From: Kibdelosporangium banguiense
GTDB taxonomy: Bacteria; Actinomycetota; Actinomycetes; Mycobacteriales; Pseudonocardiaceae
Length of the DNA stretch: 64,000 nt
Direction of reading: 5' to 3'
NCBI RefSeq assembly: GCF_017876405.1
Contig: NZ_JAGINW010000001.1
Location: forward strand, 4,229,203-4,293,202
Below the pieces are notes generated by a model that made no database searches, was not told the origin of the DNA, and worked only from the letters and a program-made list of their open reading frames with translations. The stretch's first letter is position 1; each line of letters starts with the position of its first letter. The translations under genes were made by a program, and so were the position numbers. Of this stretch, positions 49,576-57,060 are shown piece by piece.

Positions 49576-50354
49576 TGCGGATACACGCCGTTCCACAACG
49601 GCAGGGCGCCGTTGTGGAACGGGCCAGGACACTCCCTGCCGGCTGTCTGGAGTTGAGCCGGCTGGCCGGCGATATCGCCTATGTGCGGCCTTATGTCGTG
49701 CCGGTGTCACGGGAGGACTCGCCGACTGTTGATGGCGTGGCCAATCGGGCTGTGTTGATCGCCAATCGGACCGCGCAGCTGGCGGCTTTGGAGGCGCCTG
49801 AAGGGCCTGTGCTGACGATTGGCGGCGACTGTGGTTCGGATGTCGCGCCGATCGGGGTCGCTCGCTTCCGGTACGGCGAAGGTCTTGGGGTGATGTGGTT
49901 CGACGCGCATCCCGACCTGAACACGCCCTCGACTTCGCCTTCGGGGGCGTTTCACGGGATGGCTCTGCGGGCTCTGCTCGGGGAAGGTGATCCTGAGTTC
50001 GCGGCGAGTCCGGCTGTGGGCAACGCCGTTCTGGTCGGTGCGCGGTCGATCGATCCGGGAGAGCAGGCCGCCATCGACCGTGGGCTCGTTGCCCGGGAAG
50101 GGGTTCCCGGAGACCGTGTTTATCTGCATATCGACTTGGATGTGCTGGACCCGGCCGAGTTCAGTGGCGCGACCTTTCCTGAGCCGGGTGGGCTGAGTAT
50201 CGACGCAGTGGCCGCCGCGATCGATGCGCTCCCAGTGCCGGTGGTGGGCGCCGGGATCACCGAGTGCAGCACCACCGACCGGGCCGAAATCCTTAAGCTG
50301 GCGCCGATTCTGGAAGCTGTGACAACAGCTCTGCAGCGTGGCGTTCCAAGTTGA
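49575..50354 (+). CDS. Arginase/agmatinase-family protein
   Basis: A 259-residue ureohydrolase-fold protein. Manganese-site motifs are LTIGGDCGSDVAPIG, MWFDAHPDLNTP and HIDLDVLDPAEFSG, and the C-terminal GAGITECSTTD replaces the usual E-substrate loop. The first motif is GGDC in place of the canonical GGDH, so one metal ligand is altered. Substrate specificity is uncertain. Its ATG shares one base with the pyc stop (TGATG), so the two are translationally coupled. The last 62 bases overlap the convergent BtrH-like gene. Confidence 0.78.
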   Translation: MRIHAVPQRQGAVVERARTLPAGCLELSRLAGDIAYVRPYVVPVSREDSPTVDGVANRAVLIANRTAQLAALEAPEGPVLTIGGDCGSDVAPIGVARFRYGEGLGVMWFDAHPDLNTPSTSPSGAFHGMALRALLGEGDPEFAASPAVGNAVLVGARSIDPGEQAAIDRGLVAREGVPGDRVYLHIDLDVLDPAEFSGATFPEPGGLSIDAVAAAIDALPVPVVGAGITECSTTDRAEILKLAPILEAVTTALQRGVPS

Positions 50355-51327
50355 GGCACTCGTCGACAATGTTCGCCATGGCGGGGTAGTCGTGCGAGGT
50401 CCTGGCGAGTGTGGCCAGCTCGGACCACTTGGCGCCGGACTCCCGGAAGATCCTCGCCGGTTCGGGCATGCCCGCTTCGGTCAGGAACTCGGCATACAGC
50501 GGACGGGTGGCGCCGGGCGCGGTGTACTCCAGCTCAAGGCATTCGTAGAGCCGTTTGGTGCCGTGATCGGTGTCGCCGAACCGCTTGGCCCAGCCGGTTT
50601 TCGTCTTGCCGTCGCGTAGCTGGGTGGCGAGCTTGGCCATCCCGGAGAACCCGAAGTTCACGTCGAAGTTGTTGCCCAGGACAGGACCGGTCAGATGCGC
50701 GACGGTCGTGGAGACCGCATCCTTGATCGCGGCCGGTAGATCGACCGGTCCGGCCTCGCCGACGACGATCGCGTGATGTTTCCCTTTGGGGTAGGCAGAC
50801 CACGCCTTGTTGAAGTCCTCAATGGACATCTGGTGCTGTTTGACGTCCACAAGCGACACAGTGTCGTCGTCGATGCCGGTGACCAGAACGGTGTACGGGT
50901 CGTAGCCCGCCCAGGGCGACGTCTCGTGCCACGGCAACGCGCTGCGGTCCACTTGGGCGAATGCCAGTTTCCCGCGCAGCTTCTTGATCCCCGCTTCGGC
51001 TTTGCCGCTGTGCTGCTCGGTGAACGACACGTTCAGCCGGTTGAGCACGGCCGGGATCCACGGATCGGGGTGGTGCTGGGCGACAATCGTCATCAGCGGA
51101 TGCATGCCCTTGTACTCGAAGACCGCGTACATGAACCCGATCCCACCGGCCAGGCCGGTGATCATCGCCTCGCTGTAGCCGTCCTCCAGCGCGCTCGCCA
51201 CCAGTGTGGACACCCTGTGCCGCGGCTTCGCCCGGCCGGTGATCCGCATACGGGCGGTGGTGTAGCTCTCGCCGGTGGCCGCCATCCGGTCCCGCACCAG
51301 CTTCTTGAGCTTCTTGTGCTCGGTCAT
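50293..51327 (-). CDS. BtrH/DUF4872-type protein
   Basis: From ATG 51327 (GGGAGAG upstream) the product is 344 residues. Residues 1-25 are a basic helix (KLKKLVRDRMAATGESYTTAR) of a kind often found as a short N-terminal tag on actinobacterial proteins. Residues 35-180 resemble the BtrH N-terminal fold (SEAMITGLAGGIGFMYAVFEYKG, PYTVLVTGIDDDTVSLVD), named for the acyl-transferring butirosin enzyme, and the rest matches DUF4872. The catalytic cysteine seen in many BtrH_N members is absent here. Function unknown; no secondary-metabolite genes adjoin it. Confidence 0.6.
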   Translation of the reverse strand: MTEHKKLKKLVRDRMAATGESYTTARMRITGRAKPRHRVSTLVASALEDGYSEAMITGLAGGIGFMYAVFEYKGMHPLMTIVAQHHPDPWIPAVLNRLNVSFTEQHSGKAEAGIKKLRGKLAFAQVDRSALPWHETSPWAGYDPYTVLVTGIDDDTVSLVDVKQHQMSIEDFNKAWSAYPKGKHHAIVVGEAGPVDLPAAIKDAVSTTVAHLTGPVLGNNFDVNFGFSGMAKLATQLRDGKTKTGWAKRFGDTDHGTKRLYECLELEYTAPGATRPLYAEFLTEAGMPEPARIFRESGAKWSELATLARTSHDYPAMANIVDECLNLERHAAELLSQLPESAPA

Positions 51328-51540
51328 CGCTCTCCCAGGACAGCCTTCCGCTGCTGTACCCCACGCCCGCACCGGTACTGTCCGTCGTTCGCGATCCGGC
51401 TCCGCTCACTCGCGATGACATGAGCGCCACCTTTGCCTCCGCACCGCCAGGCGGCGTGGGCGCCCGGTCAGGAGGTCCGGCCCGCGAGCGAGCCGCCCCG
51501 ACTATAACCGTTTGTGGCAAGGCCCGGCAGGACGTTATCA
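51328..51540. other. Divergent promoter region, no clear sites
   Basis: About 210 bases between the BtrH-like and DUF2087 genes. It is coding-poor and GC-rich, and no palindrome or terminator stands out. Confidence 0.3.
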
Positions 51541-51846
51541 ATGCCCATGCCCGACACTCAGGTGGAAAAGGTGTTCCGGACGTTCATCCAGGACGGTCAC
51601 CTCACCCGCTTCCCAGCCAAACGCGCCCGCAGACGCATCCTGCTCGAACACATCGCGTCCTCATTCGAGCCCGGCCGCCGTTTCCCCGAGAAGGAAGTCG
51701 ACGTCGTCCTACGCGCCTGGTGCGCCGGCAGCGAAACCGACCACGTGACCCTCCGCCGCTACCTCATCGACGAAGAACTCCTCAGCCGCTCCGACGGCGA
51801 ATACTGGCGCACCGGCGGCTGGGTGGACCTGGCACCTTCGGTCTAG
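51541..51846 (+). CDS. DUF2087 protein
   Basis: A 101-residue protein of the DUF2087 type, with the family segments GHLTRFPAKRARRRILLEHIASSFEPG (in outline), FPEKEVDVVL, DHVTLRRYLIDEELLSRSDGEYWR and the C-terminal Trp-rich tail. Such proteins are sometimes fused to ArsR-type helix-turn-helix domains and are predicted to bind nucleic acid; function is unproven. ATG 51541 and ATG 51547 are both possible. The stop overlaps the convergent gene by 4 bases. Confidence 0.75.
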   Translation: MPMPDTQVEKVFRTFIQDGHLTRFPAKRARRRILLEHIASSFEPGRRFPEKEVDVVLRAWCAGSETDHVTLRRYLIDEELLSRSDGEYWRTGGWVDLAPSV

Positions 51847-52253
51847 TCGTACGGATCACGCAACGGCGTGCGGCCAAGCCGCTTGACCACTTCGAGAGCG
51901 CGGTCACGCGCACCGCCCGCCGCGACGTAACGCTGTGTCCGGCCGTGTCCTAGCGGTTCCACGAAACCAAAACGGCGCAATGCCTGGATGTCGCGGACGG
52001 CTTGGTCCCGGGTCAGGCCCTCATCCTGCTGGTAGGTCGTGCGCCGCAACTGCCCGACTGCGGCGGCGTACAACGCGGAGACGACACGCTCGTCCATGCC
52101 AGTGCCGGACACGATCTCAGCCACTTCGTGCCACGTCTGAGCGGCCCGACCGAGTCGCCGCTGAACGAGTTGGGCCTGCATGTGATGCGCGCGCAGGCAG
52201 AACCGGATCCATGTGTGGGTGCTCCTGCCCGGCTCCTCGTAGCATGGAAGCAA
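51843..52253 (-). pseudogene. C-terminal remnant of a Fic-family gene
   Basis: The frame encodes 136 residues matching the C-terminal part of actinobacterial Fic proteins: THTWIRFCLRAHHMQAQLVQRRL, then a winged-helix-like region RDIQALRRFGFVEPLGHGRTQRYV. The catalytic Fic core with the HxFx(D/E)GNGR motif, which should precede the WIRFCL segment, is missing, and the reading frame directly abuts the stop of the upstream HTH gene. A deletion therefore seems to have removed the first two thirds of the gene. No start with a ribosome site is visible; TTG 52253 is only the first possible codon. It could still be translated by coupling. Confidence 0.6.
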
Positions 52254-52970
52254 TCAGACGTGGGCGATGTAGTCGTAGTTGCCGGGGCCGGCGGTGGCTT
52301 CGAGGGTTCGGACGACGGATTGTGGGTTGTCGTAGGGGCCGGAGACGTAGAACGGCTTGCCGTCGCGGCCGAAACGGATGGGTGTGAGGGTGGCTGGGGT
52401 GCCGAGGTGCGGGGCTGTGTCGGTGAAGTCGGGGTGGGGCTCGAAGCCGAGGTCGCGAGCGTAGGCCGCGGCGCCGTGGACCAGGTTCTGGGCGAGGTCG
52501 ATGGGGATGGTGACGGGTGGCTCCGAGTGGCCGCTGAAGAATTTGCGGCGGAAGTCGTCGACTGCGCTCGACGGCATGGACACCGGGCCGATGGCGTTCT
52601 TGACGCCGAGGCAATACACGTCGAGCAGGAAGCCGCAGACGGTGGCGCGGCTGCCGCGTTCCTGGCGGGCCATCAGGATCGCGGCGAGGCCGCCGGTGCC
52701 GGGCTCTGGGTCCGTGAGAGGGTCGGCCGCGGCCCATTCGGGGGCGTCGTCCAAGCCGAGGCCGGTGCTCCAGCCCTGATTGATCCAGCAGCCGAGCAGG
52801 GCGCGGTCGGCGGGATCGGCCTTCGACTGCGCCAGGGCCGCGGCCTGGCGGATCAGGGGAGTGACCTCGGCTGGACGCAATCCGAGTGCTTTGGCGATCT
52901 GCTTGGGCGCATTGCCCCGCTCACGCATTTCCCGTACTTGGGCCAGGAGATCGTCGTTCACTCGGTGCAT
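52254..52970 (-). CDS. HTH-containing conserved actinobacterial protein
   Basis: A 238-residue protein with an N-terminal helix-turn-helix (REMRERGNAPKQIAKALGLRPAEVTPLIR, about 12-40) and a larger domain of unknown function with LLGCWINQGWSTGLGLD, CLGVKNAIGPVSMP and a C-terminal PFYVSGPYDNPQSVVRTLE. Homologues occur widely in actinomycetes without assigned role. It lies 13 bases downstream of helD on the same strand and may be co-transcribed. Start ATG 52970. Confidence 0.65.
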   Translation of the reverse strand: MHRVNDDLLAQVREMRERGNAPKQIAKALGLRPAEVTPLIRQAAALAQSKADPADRALLGCWINQGWSTGLGLDDAPEWAAADPLTDPEPGTGGLAAILMARQERGSRATVCGFLLDVYCLGVKNAIGPVSMPSSAVDDFRRKFFSGHSEPPVTIPIDLAQNLVHGAAAYARDLGFEPHPDFTDTAPHLGTPATLTPIRFGRDGKPFYVSGPYDNPQSVVRTLEATAGPGNYDYIAHV

Positions 52971-52983
52971 TGTGCCGTGGGTG

Positions 52984-55110
52984 TCAGGAAGGCCAGGACG
53001 GGTCGGTGGTGAGCACGGTCAGGCGCTGGGTGGCGCGGGTGAGGGCGACGTAGAGGGCGCGGGGGCCGGTCATCGATTCGGTGACCATCTCGGTGGGCTC
53101 GACGAGGACAACCGCGTCGTACTCGAGGCCTTTGGCCTCGATCGCGTCGACGATTTTCAGCCGGTCGTCGTCCATGCCGGACATCCAGGAGTGGACCTTG
53201 GCGATGCTGGTCATCGAGCCGATGATGCCTACTGTGCCGTCGACCTGGTCGAGCAGTTCGCGGGCCGCGTCGCGCACGGCACCGGGCAGGGAGGCTTCGG
53301 CGACCAGTTCGACCGAGGGTTCGATGCCTGTGTCGCGCACTGCCCGGGGCAATTCGTCGTCGGTGGCGACTTTGCCGCGGACCACTTTCGCCGCCAGGTT
53401 GAAGATCTCGGCTGAGTTCCGGTAATTCGTGCGCAGGGTGAATCGGCGCCGGGTGGTTCGTTTGCCCAGGGCCGTGTCGCGGGCCTGGGTTGCCTCGGCA
53501 ACGTCCGGCCAGGTGCTTTGGACCGGGTCGCCGACGAGGGTCCAGCTCGCGTACTGGCCGCGGCGCGCGATCATGCGCCACTGCATGGGGGAGAGGTCCT
53601 GGGATTCGTCGACCACGATGTGCGAGTAGTCCTCGTAGTTCTCGGGGCGACGGCGGCCTGGCTCGTGTTCCTCTTCGACCGCGCGACGGTTGCGGCGCCT
53701 GGGAGGCGGGCCGATCAGGGTACGCAACTCGTCGAGCAGGGCGACGTCGGCGACCGACCAGTCGTCTGTCCGCCATGAGGCCGCGAGCTGGTCGAGTTCA
53801 CGCGCTGACAACGTCGATCCCGCGGCGCGGGCGAGGCGGGCGCGGTCGCCGAGCGAGCGCAGCACCGAGGCCGGCGACAGCACCGGCCAGAACACGACGA
53901 CGAACCGGTGGAAGTCGATCCGCTCGCCGAGGTCGATCAGCAGGTCCTTCTTCTTGACGTGGTAGCCCTCGTAGGACTCCGCTTTGCGCCACAAAGCCTC
54001 GAGCAATGCCTCGGCCGCGTCCACGCGGGACCGGTTGGGCAGCCGGCCCAGGCTGTGCACCTGGCGGCGGACTTTCACCAGCTCCTGCTCGTTGAGCTTG
54101 AGCACTTCGCCCTGATAGGTGATCCGCATTTCGGTCGGTGCGTCCGGGGGCGTGTCTCGGAGCGCTTTCTTCAACACTCGGCGCATCCTCAGTGAACCCT
54201 TGATTGCCGCGATCGGAGCAGGGTCGATGCGCGTGGCTTCGATGCCGTCGAGCAATCCGCCCAATGAGCGCAATTCGACGCTGTCCTCACCCATCGACGG
54301 CAGGACGCGGGAGATGTATGAGGTGAATGCGGTGGACGGTCCGAGCACCAGGACACCCGCGCTGCCCAGTCGCTTGCGGTCGCGGTACAGCAGGTACGCG
54401 ACGCGGTGCAGGGCCACGGCGGTCTTGCCGGTGCCCGGGCCGCCGGTGATCTCGGTGACCCCGCGCCACGGTGCGCGGATTGCCTCGTCCTGCTCCTTCT
54501 GGATTGTCGCGACAATGTCGCGCATTGCGTCGCCGCGGGCTCGGTTCAATGTCGCCATCAGCGCGCCCTCGCCGACGACCTGCATGCTCTCCGGCTGCGC
54601 GTCGGGCATCAGCAGGTCGTCGTCGATCTCCACGACCTGCTGGCCGGTCGACCGGATCACCCGCCGCCGCACCACGTCCATCGGCTGTTCGGCCGTGGCC
54701 TGGTAGAAGGCCGCGGCCGCCGGGGCGCGCCAGTCGGTGACCAGGTTCTCGAACTCGGCGTCCCGGATGCCGAGCCGGCCGACGTACAGCACCTCGCCGG
54801 TCTTGTCGTCCAGGCGGCCGAACACCAGGCCTTCGTGCTCCGAGTCGAGCGTCTGCAGGATCCGGTTGGCGTACCGGACCATCACGTCGCGCTCGTAGAG
54901 CATCGACGCCTGCTCGAAAACAGCTTCCCGGCCGGCCCCGTGCGCGAGCCGGTCACCGCGATCGCGCATCTCTGCCGCCTCGACCCGCATGTCGGCCAGC
55001 CGCGCGTAGACAACGTCTACATGCTTCTGCTCGATCGCGATCTCGGCCTGTCGGACTGCGGCTTGCGACACCCACGACCCCCGGTGCTCGAAATGGGACG
55101 GAAGAGCCAC
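52984..55110 (-). CDS. helD: HelD-type RNA polymerase recycling ATPase
   Basis: A 708-residue UvrD-like SF1 ATPase. An N-terminal coiled coil (about 15-75; QAEIAIEQKHVDVVYARL) precedes the P-loop GGPGTGKTAVALHRVAYLLYR (near 220), the Walker B VVDESQDLSPMQW, TLRTNYRNSAEIF, and ALYVALTRATQRLTVL. This is the mycobacterial class II HelD layout; those proteins pull stalled RNA polymerase off DNA, and some relatives (HelR) give rifamycin tolerance. No rifamycin-associated palindrome was seen in the 115 bases upstream. ATG 55110 has GAGAG eight bases before it. Confidence 0.85.
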   Translation of the reverse strand: MALPSHFEHRGSWVSQAAVRQAEIAIEQKHVDVVYARLADMRVEAAEMRDRGDRLAHGAGREAVFEQASMLYERDVMVRYANRILQTLDSEHEGLVFGRLDDKTGEVLYVGRLGIRDAEFENLVTDWRAPAAAAFYQATAEQPMDVVRRRVIRSTGQQVVEIDDDLLMPDAQPESMQVVGEGALMATLNRARGDAMRDIVATIQKEQDEAIRAPWRGVTEITGGPGTGKTAVALHRVAYLLYRDRKRLGSAGVLVLGPSTAFTSYISRVLPSMGEDSVELRSLGGLLDGIEATRIDPAPIAAIKGSLRMRRVLKKALRDTPPDAPTEMRITYQGEVLKLNEQELVKVRRQVHSLGRLPNRSRVDAAEALLEALWRKAESYEGYHVKKKDLLIDLGERIDFHRFVVVFWPVLSPASVLRSLGDRARLARAAGSTLSARELDQLAASWRTDDWSVADVALLDELRTLIGPPPRRRNRRAVEEEHEPGRRRPENYEDYSHIVVDESQDLSPMQWRMIARRGQYASWTLVGDPVQSTWPDVAEATQARDTALGKRTTRRRFTLRTNYRNSAEIFNLAAKVVRGKVATDDELPRAVRDTGIEPSVELVAEASLPGAVRDAARELLDQVDGTVGIIGSMTSIAKVHSWMSGMDDDRLKIVDAIEAKGLEYDAVVLVEPTEMVTESMTGPRALYVALTRATQRLTVLTTDPSWPS

Positions 55111-55224
55111 ATTACGCTCTCTCAGCGGTTGACAAACCAGTTGTCCAGTGGATGTTGGTCCAGATCACTTTCCACGGATGTGAAAGCTTGACCAAATCCA
55201 CCGCCTCGCCAAGATTATGCCCCT

Positions 55225-55947
55225 ATGACCTTGACTGCTGTTGTCACTGGCGGAGGGACCGGCATCGGCCGCGCGATTGCTGCGCAGCTGGTCAGCGACG
55301 GTGTAAGCGTGGTGATCACCGGCCGGAGGCCGGACGTGCTCGCCACAACCGCCGCGGAGATCGGCGCCAAGTACGTGACTTTCGACGCGACCGACCCCGC
55401 TGCGGTCCAAGCGGCCCTCGACGAACTGCCCGCGACCGTGGACATCCTTGTGAACAACGCCGGCGCGAACATGGCGCGCCAGGGCCTGGCCGCGACCGCG
55501 GGCGACCTGGCGGCGTTGAAGAAGCTCTGGCTCGGCGACTACGAGTCGAACGTGATCTCGACTGTCCTGGTGACCGAGGCGTTGCTGCCCCGGCTGGCCG
55601 AGAACGGCCGGATCATCAGCATCGGCTCCATCGCGGGCGTGCGCGGCAGCGGCTCGTACGGGCCCGCCAAAGCCGCGATCGTGACCTGGAACGTGGAACT
55701 GGCCAAGAAACTGGCCGGCCGTGCGACGGCGAACGTCGTGGCACCGGGCATGACCGTGGAGACCGATTTCTTCAACAACACCCTCAGCGACGAACGCCGC
55801 GACCAGCTGATCAAGGAGATCCCGTCGGGAAAGCCCGGCGTGCCCTCCGACGTGGCCGCGGCCGTGTCCTACCTGGCCTCACCCGGCGCCCGGCACGTCA
55901 CCGGTCAGGTGCTGCACGTCAACGGAGGCGGCCACAACGGCCGGTGA
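55225..55947 (+). CDS. Short-chain dehydrogenase/reductase
   Basis: A 240-residue classical SDR. NAD(P) motif TGGGTGIG (8-15), NNAG (77-80) and the catalytic Ser135, Tyr145 and Lys149 (YGPAKAA) are intact; the C-terminus HVTGQVLHVNGG is typical. Substrate unknown. ATG 55225 is 6 bases after GATTAT (55213-55218), so it may be leaderless. It is divergent from helD and precedes rsmD by 13 bases. Confidence 0.85.
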   Translation: MTLTAVVTGGGTGIGRAIAAQLVSDGVSVVITGRRPDVLATTAAEIGAKYVTFDATDPAAVQAALDELPATVDILVNNAGANMARQGLAATAGDLAALKKLWLGDYESNVISTVLVTEALLPRLAENGRIISIGSIAGVRGSGSYGPAKAAIVTWNVELAKKLAGRATANVVAPGMTVETDFFNNTLSDERRDQLIKEIPSGKPGVPSDVAAAVSYLASPGARHVTGQVLHVNGGGHNGR

Positions 55948-55959
55948 GATCATGACGCG

Positions 55960-56511
55960 GTGACTCGGATCGTGGCAGGTACGGCCGGCGGCCGCCGGTT
56001 GGCCGTACCCCCGCGAGGCACCCGTCCGACATCCGACCGGGTCCGCGAAGCAATGTTCAGTGCAATCGAAGCCGCGCTGGATCTGGACGGCGCTCGCGTG
56101 CTGGACCTCTACGCCGGATCCGGGGCGCTGGGCCTGGAAGCCCTGTCTCGTGGCGCTTCGGCCGTGACCTTCGTCGAGTCCGACCGCGATGCCCTGACCG
56201 TGCTCCGATCGAACATCGCAGCCGTGTCCTTGCCTGGCACCTCAGTCGTTTCCGGCCGTGTCCTGAGCTTTCTGGCCGGTGAACCGTCGCCGTACGACCT
56301 GATCCTGGCCGACCCGCCCTACGCGGACACCGACATCGACGCGGTGGTCGCGGCTCTCGCTGGTTGGACGGCGCCCGACGGGCTCGTCATCCTCGAACGC
56401 TCGGCCCGCTCGCCCGCACCGGCCTGGCCGGCGTCCCTGGCGCCGCTGAAGGTCCGCAAGTACGGCGACACAGCCCTGCATTGGGCTGAACATCACGCGG
56501 CCGAAGAGTGA
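55960..56511 (+). CDS. rsmD: 16S rRNA (guanine966-N2)-methyltransferase
   Basis: A 183-residue Rossmann methyltransferase. It begins TRIVAGTAGGRRLAVPPRGTRPT, has the SAM motif VLDLYAGSGALGLEALSRGA (near 47-66) and the catalytic DPPY (118-121). Length and neighbour coaD are as usual. GTG 55960 is the start. coaD starts 22 bases after its stop. Confidence 0.93.
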   Translation: MTRIVAGTAGGRRLAVPPRGTRPTSDRVREAMFSAIEAALDLDGARVLDLYAGSGALGLEALSRGASAVTFVESDRDALTVLRSNIAAVSLPGTSVVSGRVLSFLAGEPSPYDLILADPPYADTDIDAVVAALAGWTAPDGLVILERSARSPAPAWPASLAPLKVRKYGDTALHWAEHHAAEE

Positions 56512-56532
56512 TCAGGCTGCTAGGTTCGGCCC

Positions 56533-57027
56533 ATGCGGAGGGCGCTCTACCCAGGCTCTTATGACCCGGTCACCAACGGGCACCTAGACATCATCGAACG
56601 AGCCGCCGAGCTCTTCGACGAGGTCGTCATCGCCGTTATGATCAACAAGAGCAAGAAGACACTGTTCACAGTGCAGGAACGCACGGACATGCTCCGTGAC
56701 GTCACCACGCACCTGCCGCACGTGCGAGTCGACTCGTGGCACGGGTTACTGGTGCAGTACTGCGAGAAGCACGGCATCAAGGCGATCTTGAAGGGTCTGC
56801 GCGCGGTCAGCGACTTCGACTACGAGCTGCAGATGGCGCAGATGAACCAGCAGCTGTCCGGGATCGACACGCTGTTCATGCCGACCAGCCCGGTCTACAG
56901 CTTCCTGTCCAGCTCGCTGGTCAAGGAAGTCGCCAAGTACGGCGGCGACGTCTCACACCTGCTGCCGGCTCAGGTCCACCAACGAGTCCTCGACCGCCTC
57001 GCCGAACAACGCGCCGCGGAGGGCTGA
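56533..57027 (+). CDS. coaD: Phosphopantetheine adenylyltransferase
   Basis: A 164-residue nucleotidyltransferase of coenzyme A synthesis. The T/HxGH motif TNGHLD (14-19), KGLRAVSDFDYELQMAQMN (near 88-106) and the ISSSxVKE motif as LSSSLVKEVAKYGG are present. ATG 56533 is 6 bases after TAGGTT (56521-56526). CoA links to the acetyl-CoA used by CimA. A 15-bp terminator overlaps the stop codon. Confidence 0.95.
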   Translation: MRRALYPGSYDPVTNGHLDIIERAAELFDEVVIAVMINKSKKTLFTVQERTDMLRDVTTHLPHVRVDSWHGLLVQYCEKHGIKAILKGLRAVSDFDYELQMAQMNQQLSGIDTLFMPTSPVYSFLSSSLVKEVAKYGGDVSHLLPAQVHQRVLDRLAEQRAAEG

Positions 57028-57056
57028 CCTGGCCCGCCGACCGGCGGGCCAGGTCA
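57025..57056. terminator. 15-bp perfect inverted repeat at the coaD stop
   Basis: 57025-57039 is the exact reverse complement of 57042-57056 with a 2-base gap; the first three bases are the coaD stop codon. It ends 4 bases before the convergent gene's stop and serves both. Confidence 0.75.
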
Positions 57057-57060
57057 CCGG

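Noticed and set aside
55111..55224. Rifamycin-associated element upstream of helD
   Set aside because: The expected GGGGCTTGC-type palindrome is not present.
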